DNA of 25,122 bases, from positions 1 to 25,122 of the forward strand of contig DDZS01000007.1 of the NCBI GenBank assembly GCA_002346425.1. The letters run 5' to 3'. A model generated the notes under the pieces. The model saw only the letters and a program-made list of their open reading frames with translations, ran no database searches and was not told the origin of the DNA. The translations under genes were made by a program, and so were the position numbers. The stretch is from Alphaproteobacteria bacterium UBA3002 (GTDB lineage Bacteria; Pseudomonadota; Alphaproteobacteria; Rickettsiales; UBA3002). Shown one piece after another: positions 17,230 through 24,638 of the stretch. The number at the start of each line of letters is the position of its first letter. Within the stretch, counting starts at the first letter, position 1.

Positions 17230-17310
17230 ATGCTTACTATTGTAACCCCCGCGTTCTTATTGGACGCACAAAATTATGAGGTCGACCATGGAATCTCCAC
17301 TGTTCGTTAG
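17230..17310 (+). CDS. Possible 26-residue upstream ORF overlapping the decarboxylase start
   Basis: ATG 17230 opens a 26-codon frame ending at TAG 17308-17310, 20 nt inside the decarboxylase gene and in a different reading frame. A weak ribosome-site-like GTGGA lies 8 nt upstream. If translated, it would cover the decarboxylase start codon and could couple or limit its translation. There is no homology I recognise, and chance occurrence is quite possible. Confidence 0.2.
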   Translation: MLTIVTPAFLLDAQNYEVDHGISTVR

Positions 17311-18553
17311 CGTTGCTCGTCAACCTGAATTTGCTACTTCATTTGCTGACGCGGAAGCCTTTCGCTTCGGCGTAGAAGATGTTTTTGCCCCCCAAAAATT
17401 ACATTTTACCCTGCAAGACTCGCACCTGCATTTCGGTCTGCGTGACGAATTAGTCCGCGCAATGGCACCAGCCATTCCAATGAGTGTGTTGAACACGCAT
17501 GTGATGGCGCAAACCGCGCGTCGTTTCGTCCGCGCTTTCCCGGGCGATGTAATGTATGCGGTGAAATGTAACCCGGATCCGATTTTCCTGCGCGCGATGT
17601 ATGCGCAGGGCGTTCGCCGTTTCGACGTGGCCTCGCTGTATGAAATCAATCTGATTCATACGCTGTTCCCGGGCGCGCCGCTCTATTTCATGCATCCGAT
17701 CAAAGCACCGGAAGCCATCACCCAGGCCTATGACCAATATGGTGTGCGCCGTTTCGTGCTCGACACGATGGATGAATTGGAAAAAATCCTGCGTGCAACC
17801 GACGATGCCAACGATCTGGAATTATATGTGCGCATCGCTGTACCCAAAGGCAATGTTGCGACCGATTTCTCAACCAAATTCGGCGCACGTCCAGAACATG
17901 CCGAGGCTTTGCTGCGCCGTACCGCGCAACATGCCGCGCATCTGGGTGTCAGCTTCCATGTTGGCACGCAGTGCACCGATGTTTCCGTCTATGCCAATGC
18001 CATCGCTTACGCAGCGGGTGTCATTAAAGCGGCTGAGGTCGATGTTAAAACGCTGGATATCGGCGGCGGGTTCCCAACCACGCTGGATGAGCAAAACCCG
18101 CCATTGCCGGTTGAAACCTATATGCAAGTGATCCGCGAAGCATTGCAGGCACATGATTGCGAGAAATTCGAGATTCTGTGCGAAGCTGGTCGTGGACTGG
18201 TAGCGGATGCGGGCTCACTCGTGGTGCGTGTCGAGGGCCGCAAAGGCGATTTGCTCTATATCAATGACGGCACCTATGGTGGATTGTTCGAAGCGGGAGG
18301 CGCAATTGGGTTGCCCTATCCCGCACGCCTGATTCGTCGCGAAGCCAACCGCCTCGGCACCGAGACGCTTGAGCCGTTCCGTCTTGCAGGCCCCACCTGC
18401 GATTCGGTCGATATGATGCGCGGGCCATATATGTTACCCACCGATGTGCAAGCCGGAGATTGGATTGCACTCGATAAGCTCGGCGCCTACGGCGAAGTGT
18501 CCCGCACCAACTTTAACGGCTTTGGCGCGGTACATAAGGCGGTGATCGCCTAA
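17288..18553 (+). CDS. Ornithine/lysine decarboxylase (PLP, alanine-racemase fold)
   Basis: A 421-residue cytoplasmic enzyme making putrescine from ornithine and/or cadaverine from lysine. The PLP lysine is K93 in YAVKCNPDP. Other family motifs are FDVAS, HPIK, FSTKFGA, FHVGTQC, LDIGGGFP, CEAGRGLVADAG and NDGTYGG. The catalytic C371 is in GPTCDSVD, and LGAYGEVSRTNFNGFG follows near the end. About 50 residues precede the first recognisable core. Start 17288 is preferred to ATG 17276 because GAGG lies 6 nt before it. It is followed after 3 nt by a sodium symporter gene, so both are probably one operon. A folded leader and an overlapping small ORF suggest post-transcriptional control. Substrate preference cannot be decided by eye. 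Confidence 0.93.
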   Translation: MESPLFVSVARQPEFATSFADAEAFRFGVEDVFAPQKLHFTLQDSHLHFGLRDELVRAMAPAIPMSVLNTHVMAQTARRFVRAFPGDVMYAVKCNPDPIFLRAMYAQGVRRFDVASLYEINLIHTLFPGAPLYFMHPIKAPEAITQAYDQYGVRRFVLDTMDELEKILRATDDANDLELYVRIAVPKGNVATDFSTKFGARPEHAEALLRRTAQHAAHLGVSFHVGTQCTDVSVYANAIAYAAGVIKAAEVDVKTLDIGGGFPTTLDEQNPPLPVETYMQVIREALQAHDCEKFEILCEAGRGLVADAGSLVVRVEGRKGDLLYINDGTYGGLFEAGGAIGLPYPARLIRREANRLGTETLEPFRLAGPTCDSVDMMRGPYMLPTDVQAGDWIALDKLGAYGEVSRTNFNGFGAVHKAVIA

Positions 18554-18556
18554 GTT

Positions 18557-20017
18557 ATGAGTACGCTGGCGCTGTGCATCCTGCTGTATCTGGCACTTTC
18601 CATCGGGATTGGTCTTTATGCAGCACGACGGGTGCACAGCTCCACCGACTTTGTACTCGCCGGACGTTCGCTTCCTATTTACGTGACGATTGCGACTGTC
18701 TTCGCAACCTGGTTCGGGTCGGAAGCGGTGCTTGGTATCCCTGCCACCTTTATCGATGAAGGCTTAGGCGGTGTCGTCGCTGACCCCTTCGGCGCAGGTT
18801 TATGCTTGGTATTCGTCGGCATGTTTTTCGCCGCGCGCCTTTACCGCATGCAGTTGATGACGATTGGCGACTTCTATCGTCAGCGCTATGGCCGGACGGT
18901 GGAGCTTTTGGTTTCGATGGCGATATGCATCAGCTATCTCGGCTGGGTGGCCGCACAAGTCGTCGCATTGGGATTGGTCATCGATCTCGTGACCGGCGGT
19001 ATGATTGGCACCGAATGGGGCATGGTCATCGGCATCGGTGCAGTAATGCTCTACACATTATTCGGCGGGATGGTCTCCGTTGCGATCATGGATTTTATCC
19101 AGATGTTATTGATCCTTTGCGGCCTCGTCGCTGTGGCGTTCATCGTATCGGGACAAGTCGACGGTGGGGCAACTGCCGTGATCCAACATGCCAGCGATGC
19201 CAACAAATTTGACTTCTGGCCCGAATTGAGTTTGGAAGCGATTCTCGCCTTTATCGGCGGCTTTATCACCCTCGCGCTCGGTTCGATACCGCAACAGGAT
19301 GTCTTCCAGCGCGTGATGTCTGCCAAGGACGAGAAAACCGCCGTACGCGGTACGGTGATCGGCGGCAGTTTCTATATCATTTTTTGCTTCATACCCGTGT
19401 TCATCACATACGCCGCCATCATGGTCGACCCGTCACTATTAGCGCAACATATGGTCGATGGTGGCGACACGCAGCGTATTTTGCCTGAATATATTCTGGC
19501 CGAAGTACCGCTCGTGATTCAGATTCTATTTTTCGGCGCGCTGCTTTCAGCGATCATGTCGACCGCATCGGGTACGTTACTTGCGCCATCGGCGATCATT
19601 GCGGAAAATATTCTGAAAGACCCGCTGAATCTTAGCGACCGCGGTTTACTGCTGACCTTGCGTCTGTGCGTTTTCGCTTTTGGCCTGATCGTGCTTGCCT
19701 ACGGATATCTCAGCTCTACCGCAGGGCTGACCATTTTTGAAATGGTTGAAAATGCCTATCTTGTGACCTTATGCGGGGCATTTGTCCCCTTAGTATTCGG
19801 TGTATACTGGTCACGCGCGACCAATCAGGGCGCGTTGCTTTCGATCATTCTTGGCGTCACCAGCTGGGCATCCTTCGAAGCGATTAACTTGGGACTTACT
19901 GCTAAGGAGCTTCCCCTGCTCATCGTGCCGCCACAACTGATCGGTTTGATCATGGCAATTATTGGGATGATTATTGGTAGTTTATTATCGAACCGCACGC
20001 AACGCGTGACGGCTTAA
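18557..20017 (+). CDS. Sodium:solute symporter (SSS family)
   Basis: A 486-residue inner-membrane transporter with about 13 hydrophobic segments. Family marks include FVLAGRSLP after the first helix, ATWFGSEAVLG, TIGDFYRQRYG, LYTLFGGMVSVAIMDFIQ and, later, ALLSAIMSTASGTLLAPSAI, which carries the Ser/Thr positions typical of the Na2 site. SSS members import amino acids, sugars, vitamins or osmolytes with sodium. Placement 3 nt behind the decarboxylase suggests that it moves that enzyme's substrate or product (ornithine, lysine or a diamine), which is inference. No good ribosome site is seen, so translation is probably coupled. Its stop overlaps the convergent receiver gene's stop by 4 nt. Confidence 0.9.
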   Translation: MSTLALCILLYLALSIGIGLYAARRVHSSTDFVLAGRSLPIYVTIATVFATWFGSEAVLGIPATFIDEGLGGVVADPFGAGLCLVFVGMFFAARLYRMQLMTIGDFYRQRYGRTVELLVSMAICISYLGWVAAQVVALGLVIDLVTGGMIGTEWGMVIGIGAVMLYTLFGGMVSVAIMDFIQMLLILCGLVAVAFIVSGQVDGGATAVIQHASDANKFDFWPELSLEAILAFIGGFITLALGSIPQQDVFQRVMSAKDEKTAVRGTVIGGSFYIIFCFIPVFITYAAIMVDPSLLAQHMVDGGDTQRILPEYILAEVPLVIQILFFGALLSAIMSTASGTLLAPSAIIAENILKDPLNLSDRGLLLTLRLCVFAFGLIVLAYGYLSSTAGLTIFEMVENAYLVTLCGAFVPLVFGVYWSRATNQGALLSIILGVTSWASFEAINLGLTAKELPLLIVPPQLIGLIMAIIGMIIGSLLSNRTQRVTA

Positions 20018-20394
20018 GCGCAATATTCCTCGATTAATTGCTTCATTTCATCGATACTGAAATTCTTATCATGCAATTCGATCATACCAGCCGCTAAGCT
20101 AGCCTGACGCAAGGCTGTATTCACTTCTGAAGCCATCCCAACAATGGGGCAAGTAACCCCTGCTTGTTTAAGAGCCGGACATAATTCCGTCCCCATTTGA
20201 TCGGGTAAACGTTCATCCAGCAACACCAATGCATAGGTATCGCCCGTCACTGCGGCAAGCGCCTGGCTACCATTGGCCACCACTTTGGGCTTATGGCCAA
20301 GCGAAGACAGCATAATATTCATATAAGATGCATTCCCCGGATGGTCTTCGACAATGAGGATTGCAACACCTTGCGGTGATGTAAGCTGCGTCAT
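20014..20394 (-). CDS. Single-domain response regulator
   Basis: A 126-residue receiver with no output domain. E16/D17, phospho-acceptor D60 (VLLDERLPDQMG) and K110 are present. The usual Lys-Pro is changed to DKN, and the Thr/Ser position is S89 (GMAS). From the family, it may act by protein contact (CheY-, DivK- or Spo0F-like) or as a phosphate sink. No histidine kinase is adjacent; the nearest gene is a Crp/Fnr regulator on the same strand 117 nt upstream. That gap (20395-20511) holds only an A/T-rich stretch with TTCAAC repeats, and I see no clear promoter. Confidence 0.88.
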   Translation of the reverse strand: MTQLTSPQGVAILIVEDHPGNASYMNIMLSSLGHKPKVVANGSQALAAVTGDTYALVLLDERLPDQMGTELCPALKQAGVTCPIVGMASEVNTALRQASLAAGMIELHDKNFSIDEMKQLIEEYCA

Positions 20395-20511
20395 ACGGCT
20401 CGCTTTCGTTGCGATTACCCGCGCAGCCTCGGATAAAGAGGGATGTTTTTCAACTGAAAATTCAACGAATTGGCAGAAAAAGCACCAAAGCGTAAACTAG
20501 TTTAATGGAAG

Positions 20512-21240
20512 TTAGTCCGGTTGTGGATACCAGCTCGTATCCAGCTCGTAATACCGGTCTTCAAACCCGCAGCGTTCTTTCATCTCATCAATGCGCAATA
20601 ATGTGATCCGCTTATCTTTGCGCATGATTAGCATGTCTTCTTGCAGCTGTTTAAGCATTTTGTTGGTGTAAACGGTGGTGATGCCCAATGCATCGGCAAT
20701 AATCTCCTGCGACAGCGGCAAATCAAAGTCATTGATCATATGCCGATCCGTCACTTTTAACCGCGCCCAGAGCTGTAATAGCAGTAAGAGCAAGCGATCC
20801 GGCCCTTCCATCCGTCCGATGGCTTTCATCCGATCAATCAACACAACATTTTCCTGCATCGCCATCGCAAAAAGCAACGCCGATAATTTGGCCGATTCGC
20901 GTAACACTTCCTTAACCCCCGCTTTCGGGAAAGGGCAAAGTTCCGTCGCGCTGGCCGCCATCAACCCGCATACACTTTGCTTAAATGGAAGCGTACTTCC
21001 CCCAATCAAATCGCCCGGCATATGAATATTTAAAATCAAACGTCCGCCGCTTGGCAACTCGGTATAATTCACCACCCAGCCTTTACGCACCACGTAGACA
21101 TGGTCGCTCGCTTCACCCGGCTTTAAAATGATTTCGCGTTTTTTATAGGCTTCGACCGCCTCTTCCATTTGGCGCAATAATGCATCTTCCCGCGCCGATA
21201 GATCAACGTAGTAACTCAATTTTTCTACTAAGCAACTCAT
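20512..21240 (-). CDS. Crp/Fnr-family transcriptional regulator
   Basis: A 242-residue DNA-binding protein. Residues about 28-120 form a cyclic-nucleotide-binding-like beta-roll (ILKPGEASDHVYVVRKGWVVNY, MPGDLIGGS). A long dimer helix follows, then a Crp-type winged HTH with LPLSQEIIADALGITTVYTNKMLKQLQ. The N-terminus MSCLVEKL and overall pattern match a common alphaproteobacterial Crp/Fnr group. There is no FNR-type Cys cluster. AAGGG lies close to the ATG on the minus strand. It is divergent from the ECF sigma gene over 123 nt, so it could influence that promoter; its effector is unknown. Confidence 0.9.
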   Translation of the reverse strand: MSCLVEKLSYYVDLSAREDALLRQMEEAVEAYKKREIILKPGEASDHVYVVRKGWVVNYTELPSGGRLILNIHMPGDLIGGSTLPFKQSVCGLMAASATELCPFPKAGVKEVLRESAKLSALLFAMAMQENVVLIDRMKAIGRMEGPDRLLLLLLQLWARLKVTDRHMINDFDLPLSQEIIADALGITTVYTNKMLKQLQEDMLIMRKDKRITLLRIDEMKERCGFEDRYYELDTSWYPQPD

Positions 21241-21363
21241 AGTCCCGCCCTTTTTCCAATCCGCATGTGTTATGCTAAGCTTCCTTCATGGATACAAGTA
21301 ATTTTTAATGGCCAGACTTATTATCTGTTTGTGTTTAACCCAAGTCTTGCCTAGATCTGAAGC

Positions 21364-21918
21364 ATGCGCGCTGCATCTGATACCGAAAAAAAATACTATC
21401 ATCTGCAGTGTTTGTTTCAGGACGGCATGGCCGGTAATGCGCAGGCATATGAGCAATTTTTGCATGATATCACGCGCATTTTACGCCGTATGGTTTCGCG
21501 CGCATTAAAGGGCGAAGACCGGGAAGATGTCATTCAGGAAATTTTGATTTCGCTGCACAAGGCACGACACACATATGATGGTGAACGCCCTATTTTGCCG
21601 TGGATTGCAGCGATTGCGCAGTATCGTATCAATGATTATCTACGCAAACACTACGCTTCGGCACGGCATGAAATGATCGATATCGAAGATTTGCAGATCA
21701 CAGATGTAACCGAACTGCCCTCCACACACGAATCCCTAGAAGAGATACTATATTCGGTACCGGAACGGGAGAAACAGATTTTGACGATGATGTATGTCGA
21801 AGGCTATACCGCCAAGGAAACGGGGGAACGGCTGAATATGCAGGTATCGGCGGTTAAGGTTGCTGCGCGACGTGCGGCTCAGAAATTACGAAAGACATTA
21901 CGCTATGGAAACGACTGA
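21364..21918 (+). CDS. sigF: ECF sigma factor, SigF-type (metal/oxidative stress)
   Basis: A 184-residue sigma factor. Region 2 spans about residues 30-95 (DVIQEILISLHKARHTYDG, LPWIAAIAQYRINDYLRKH), and region 4 about 125-178 (VPEREKQILTMMYVEGYTAKETGERLNM, SAVKVAARRAAQKLRK). The next gene is a DUF1109/NrsF anti-sigma factor overlapping by 14 nt, which is the defining partner of SigF-type ECF factors. In Caulobacter, SigF-NrsF controls genes for heavy-metal stress, including DUF692-type operons like the one just downstream here. The ribosome site is weak. Promoter control is not obvious from the 123-nt intergenic region. Confidence 0.85.
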   Translation: MRAASDTEKKYYHLQCLFQDGMAGNAQAYEQFLHDITRILRRMVSRALKGEDREDVIQEILISLHKARHTYDGERPILPWIAAIAQYRINDYLRKHYASARHEMIDIEDLQITDVTELPSTHESLEEILYSVPEREKQILTMMYVEGYTAKETGERLNMQVSAVKVAARRAAQKLRKTLRYGND

Positions 21919-22546
21919 TCTTATATCGCAACTTAGCCAGAACGGTCCACGCCGTCCGTTAAAATCACCATTTTATTATGCCAGCATAATCTGCGTGTGC
22001 TTGTTTTCCTTTGGGCTAGTGGCACAATGCTACTTAGGTTTGCGGGACGATCTGGCCCTGCAATTAACCAACCCGCTCTACATTCTCGAATGCGGGTTAT
22101 TGCTGGCGCTAAGCATCAGTAGCGTGTTTGCAGCGTTAATCAGCATGTATCCAGACTATTATCGTCATCGCTCTCTATTGCCGATTCCATTTCTATTATT
22201 TGTCGCGATTGCCGGTTTGATGGCATGGCAATGGGTAACGGTTCCGTTGCCGAGCATGGGCGATATCACCTTCTCGCCGCATACTTACGAATGTACCATT
22301 TGCATTGCCATTATGGCGGTGCCTTCATCCTTAGCTTTATTTTGGTTTATGCAACGCGGGGCGAGTATCACGCCATCACGCGCGGGCGCTTATGCCACGT
22401 TGGCCGCAACTGGCATGGCTTGCCTGGTCATGCGACTGGAGGAATATGCCAATTCTATCCCGCATTTTGTGACATGGCATTATCTACCCACCCTTATTTT
22501 TGCAGCATTCGGCGCCTTGATTGGAAATAAGCTATTGAAATGGTAA
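21905..22546 (+). CDS. nrsF: NrsF-type membrane anti-sigma factor (DUF1109)
   Basis: A 213-residue inner-membrane protein that should hold the ECF sigma inactive until a signal arrives. Six hydrophobic helices are seen at about residues 24-46, 59-82, 91-111, 130-150, 160-181 and 190-211, the NrsF topology. The N-terminus METTDLISQLSQ is the short cytoplasmic part typical of the family. Candidate sensing cysteines include the YECTIC pair and MAC. ATG 21905 is chosen because it aligns with the family N-terminus; an in-frame ATG at 21860 would add 15 unrelated residues. It overlaps the sigma gene by 14 nt. Confidence 0.85.
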   Translation: METTDLISQLSQNGPRRPLKSPFYYASIICVCLFSFGLVAQCYLGLRDDLALQLTNPLYILECGLLLALSISSVFAALISMYPDYYRHRSLLPIPFLLFVAIAGLMAWQWVTVPLPSMGDITFSPHTYECTICIAIMAVPSSLALFWFMQRGASITPSRAGAYATLAATGMACLVMRLEEYANSIPHFVTWHYLPTLIFAAFGALIGNKLLKW

Positions 22547-22572
22547 TAGAATAAATTTTTTTGTTTTTTTAT

Positions 22573-22598
22573 GTAACTCCTTTTCCCCTCATCTCGAA
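22573..22598 (+). promoter_or_regulatory. ECF (SigF-type) promoter for the MNIO peptide operon
   Basis: GTAACT (22573-22578), a 16-nt spacer and CGAA (22595-22598) make an AAC-type -35 with a CG-type -10, as used by ECF sigma factors. As I recall it, the Caulobacter SigF motif is GTAACC-N16-CGAA, differing in one base. Transcription would begin near 22606, giving a leader of about 75 nt that contains a small CCGG-AAAGA-CCGG hairpin (22637-22649). This links the sigma/anti-sigma pair to the operon. Confidence 0.65.
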
Positions 22599-22682
22599 TT
22601 CATAGACATAGCAACGTGACCAAGTGTGCGCTGCTACCGGAAAGACCGGAATATGAAATGTAACATTGATAAGGAGAATACC

Positions 22683-22892
22683 ATGAATCATTCAAAAACG
22701 ATTGCTCTCGCAGCTCTAGCAGGTTTAGTCGGCTCGGGCGCCATTGCCCAATCTGTCAACGCGTTCAACGCCGCCCCATCGCATATTGCAGCGGATGAAA
22801 AAAGTTCATGCAAAGGCCATAGCGGCTGCGAAGGTAAAGATAAAGATAAGAGCTCATGTAAAGGCCATAGCGGTTGCGAAGGCAAAGAATAG
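22683..22892 (+). CDS. Bufferin/Hvf-like secreted RiPP precursor with Cys-His repeats
   Basis: A 69-residue peptide. A Sec signal (residues 1-22 or 1-27; AIA-Q or VNA-F cleavage) precedes a hydrophilic core with two copies of KSSCKGHSGCEGK (40-52 and 56-68). The four cysteines (43, 49, 59, 65) and two histidines (46, 62) are the only side chains there suited to soft-metal binding. It precedes an MNIO-DUF2063 gene and a DoxX gene, the order of bufferin (Buf/Gig) and Hvf operons, where the MNIO enzyme modifies Cys residues of the peptide for metal (copper) handling. The core resembles EGKCG-type substrates (it contains GCEGK) rather than DUF2282 bufferins. Start 22683 has AAGGAG 6 nt upstream. 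Confidence 0.85.
   Translation: MNHSKTIALAALAGLVGSGAIAQSVNAFNAAPSHIAADEKSSCKGHSGCEGKDKDKSSCKGHSGCEGKE
22800..22889 (+). repeat. Tandem coding repeat in the RiPP core
   Basis: Unit 1 covers 22800-22847 (16 codons) and unit 2 covers 22848-22889 (14 codons). Over the first 13 codons the units differ at five bases, all third-position and silent (AAA/AAG, AGT/AGC, TGC/TGT, GGC/GGT, GGT/GGC). The peptide sequence is therefore kept while the DNA has drifted, which suggests selection on each copy after duplication. Confidence 0.9.
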
Positions 22893-22905
22893 TTATTCTG
22901 CAACG

Positions 22906-22931
22906 AGGGTAGAAGGTTCGCCTTCTACCCT
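22906..22931 (+). terminator. Strong intra-operon hairpin between peptide and enzyme genes
   Basis: GGGTAGAAGG (22907-22916), loop TTCG, and CCTTCTACCC (22921-22930) form a perfect 10-bp stem, extended by A-T at 22906/22931. It lies 14 nt after the peptide stop and is followed by TTCCCTTAC, not a full T-tract. It is probably a partial terminator or 3'-end stabiliser that makes peptide mRNA more abundant than enzyme mRNA. Confidence 0.7.
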
Positions 22932-22952
22932 TCCCTTACAAAGGACGCGCTC

Positions 22953-24638
22953 ATGTCATCTCCCTTTCCCTATTTAGGATACGGACTCGGTCTTTGCCCC
23001 GTACATTACCCATATATTTTGAATGAAAAACCAGATGTGGATTGGTTCGAAATAATCTCCGAAAACTTTATGGATACCGATGGAAGGCCACGGCGCAATC
23101 TCGATAAAATCCGTGCGCATTATCCTATTGTGATGCATGGCGTCTCGCTATCCATCGGGACGACCGACCCACTGAATTCTGGGTATCTACGGGACTTAAA
23201 ACAGCTCATCCGCGCTATTGAACCAGCCTGGATTTCTGATCATTTGTGCTGGACCGGTGTGGCTCATCGAAATGTGCATGACCTATTACCCGTTCCTTAT
23301 ACGCAGGAGGCTTTAAGCCATATTATTGATCGTATCGATCAGGTGCAGACCTTTCTTGGTCAGCCCATTGCGTTAGAGAATCCCTCTACATATTTAGAAT
23401 TTGCCGATTCCGAAATGCATGAAGCCGATTTCATTGCTGAAATGGTGCGGGCGTCTGGCTGTGGCCTGCTCTTGGATGTAAATAACGTTTACGTTACCTG
23501 TTTTAATCACCGCTTGAATCTGGAAGATTATATTGACCGGTTGCCTCTGGATCGCGTCGTGCAAATACATTTAGCGGGGCATCGCAATAACGGTTCGCAT
23601 ATCATAGACACGCATGATGATCATGTGACGGAAGAGGTCTGGCAGCTCTATCGCAATATACTTGAACGAAGCAAAACTCCGATTAATACGATGATCGAAT
23701 GGGATGACCGTATCCCAGAATTTCCAGTGTTATTAACGGAGTTGGAGAAAGCAAAAGCGCCAGAAACGCTACCAACGATAGATGCATTGCCGAATTGGAC
23801 AAACAGTCCGATTCCAGTCCCAAACAACACTCGGTTAAGTGATCAGCAGATAAAACTTCAGGATGCTATAAGCGCACCTACACTCAATAATGCTACACTG
23901 ACGTGGGTGCGGCCAAAACCCCATCTGTCGGCGGACGCACAAATAGGCATTTATCACCACGCGTATCGCGCACGTCTTCAGGCAGTTATTGCAGAAGATT
24001 ACCCTATCACGCACCAGTATTTAGGGGACGCATTTTTACATTTACTGGATCAGTGCATCGCTGAGGTTCCGGCTCAGCATTACAATATTGCCCGCTACCG
24101 TGATGTGTTTCACGCCTATGCGCTGGAAAAATTAAACGATGGATTTGCGCGCGACTTGCTAGAGCTGGAAACCTGTATTGCTCATATTGCTGATGCACCC
24201 GAAACCCCCGCGCTTCAGCCAGAAGCTTTACAAACCCTCAATGCCGAATCGGTAATGGAGTCACAATATCTCCCGCGCGCGGCGTTACGCATTATGCGAT
24301 TTGCGCATAATATACATGCCTATTACGATGCCGTGGTGCATCAGAAGTCGCAGCCCAGATGCGAGGCGACCCCGCTATGGCTAGCTGTTTTTCGTGACGA
24401 TGATGCCGTTTGGCGGTTGCCGCTTTCTAGGGGTGAAGCGCGATTGCTCATCGCATTGCAGAAAGAGAAAACCCTCTCGCAAGCTATTGATTTAGCGCAT
24501 ACCGACATGCTTGCAGAAAACGAGGATGTCGCTGCGTTGTTACACCATTATTTACAACGTTGGATGCAGCACCGGCTGCTATCTCACACCCATTTACCTC
24601 AGGCCCAATCTTTGGAAAGGAACATGCAATGCGCCTAA
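22953..24638 (+). CDS. MNIO iron oxidase (DUF692, BufB-like) fused to DUF2063 partner (BufC-like)
   Basis: A 561-residue cytoplasmic protein. Residues 5-265 form a DUF692 multinuclear iron oxidase domain (MbnB/TglH family) with likely metal or catalytic positions H62 (HGVSLS), D96/H97 (ISDHLCW), E142/N143 (ALENPS), D175/N178 (LLLDVNNVYV), H206 (IHLAGH), D219/H221 (IDTHDDH) and E249 (IEWDDR). A Pro-rich linker (about 270-295) leads to a DUF2063 domain (about 298-545; IGIYHHAYRARLQAVIAEDYP, LPRAALRIMRF), the substrate-recruiting partner. In bufferin operons these are usually two genes (B and C). It should oxidise Cys residues of the upstream peptide. Start has AAAGGA 9-10 nt upstream. The C-terminus overlaps the DoxX gene by 10 nt. 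Confidence 0.93.
   Translation: MSSPFPYLGYGLGLCPVHYPYILNEKPDVDWFEIISENFMDTDGRPRRNLDKIRAHYPIVMHGVSLSIGTTDPLNSGYLRDLKQLIRAIEPAWISDHLCWTGVAHRNVHDLLPVPYTQEALSHIIDRIDQVQTFLGQPIALENPSTYLEFADSEMHEADFIAEMVRASGCGLLLDVNNVYVTCFNHRLNLEDYIDRLPLDRVVQIHLAGHRNNGSHIIDTHDDHVTEEVWQLYRNILERSKTPINTMIEWDDRIPEFPVLLTELEKAKAPETLPTIDALPNWTNSPIPVPNNTRLSDQQIKLQDAISAPTLNNATLTWVRPKPHLSADAQIGIYHHAYRARLQAVIAEDYPITHQYLGDAFLHLLDQCIAEVPAQHYNIARYRDVFHAYALEKLNDGFARDLLELETCIAHIADAPETPALQPEALQTLNAESVMESQYLPRAALRIMRFAHNIHAYYDAVVHQKSQPRCEATPLWLAVFRDDDAVWRLPLSRGEARLLIALQKEKTLSQAIDLAHTDMLAENEDVAALLHHYLQRWMQHRLLSHTHLPQAQSLERNMQCA

Noticed and set aside
20512..21240. Oxygen-sensing FNR
   Set aside because: The N-terminal Cys cluster for a 4Fe-4S centre is absent; only C3 lies near the N-terminus. 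Called generic Crp/Fnr.
21335..21360. TTAACC-N16-CTGA upstream of sigF as a self-regulating ECF promoter
   Set aside because: The -10 does not match CGAA, and initiation would fall on the start codon. Kept only as a weak possibility.
22532..22570. CTATT/AATAG stem followed by T-tracts as a terminator after nrsF
   Set aside because: The stem has only five base pairs, is mostly A/T and overlaps the nrsF stop; the T-tract begins several bases after the stem. Too weak to call.
22626..22682. GTG start at 22626 extending the RiPP precursor by 19 residues
   Set aside because: It would place charged residues before the signal peptide and has no ribosome site, while ATG 22683 has AAGGAG at the ideal distance.
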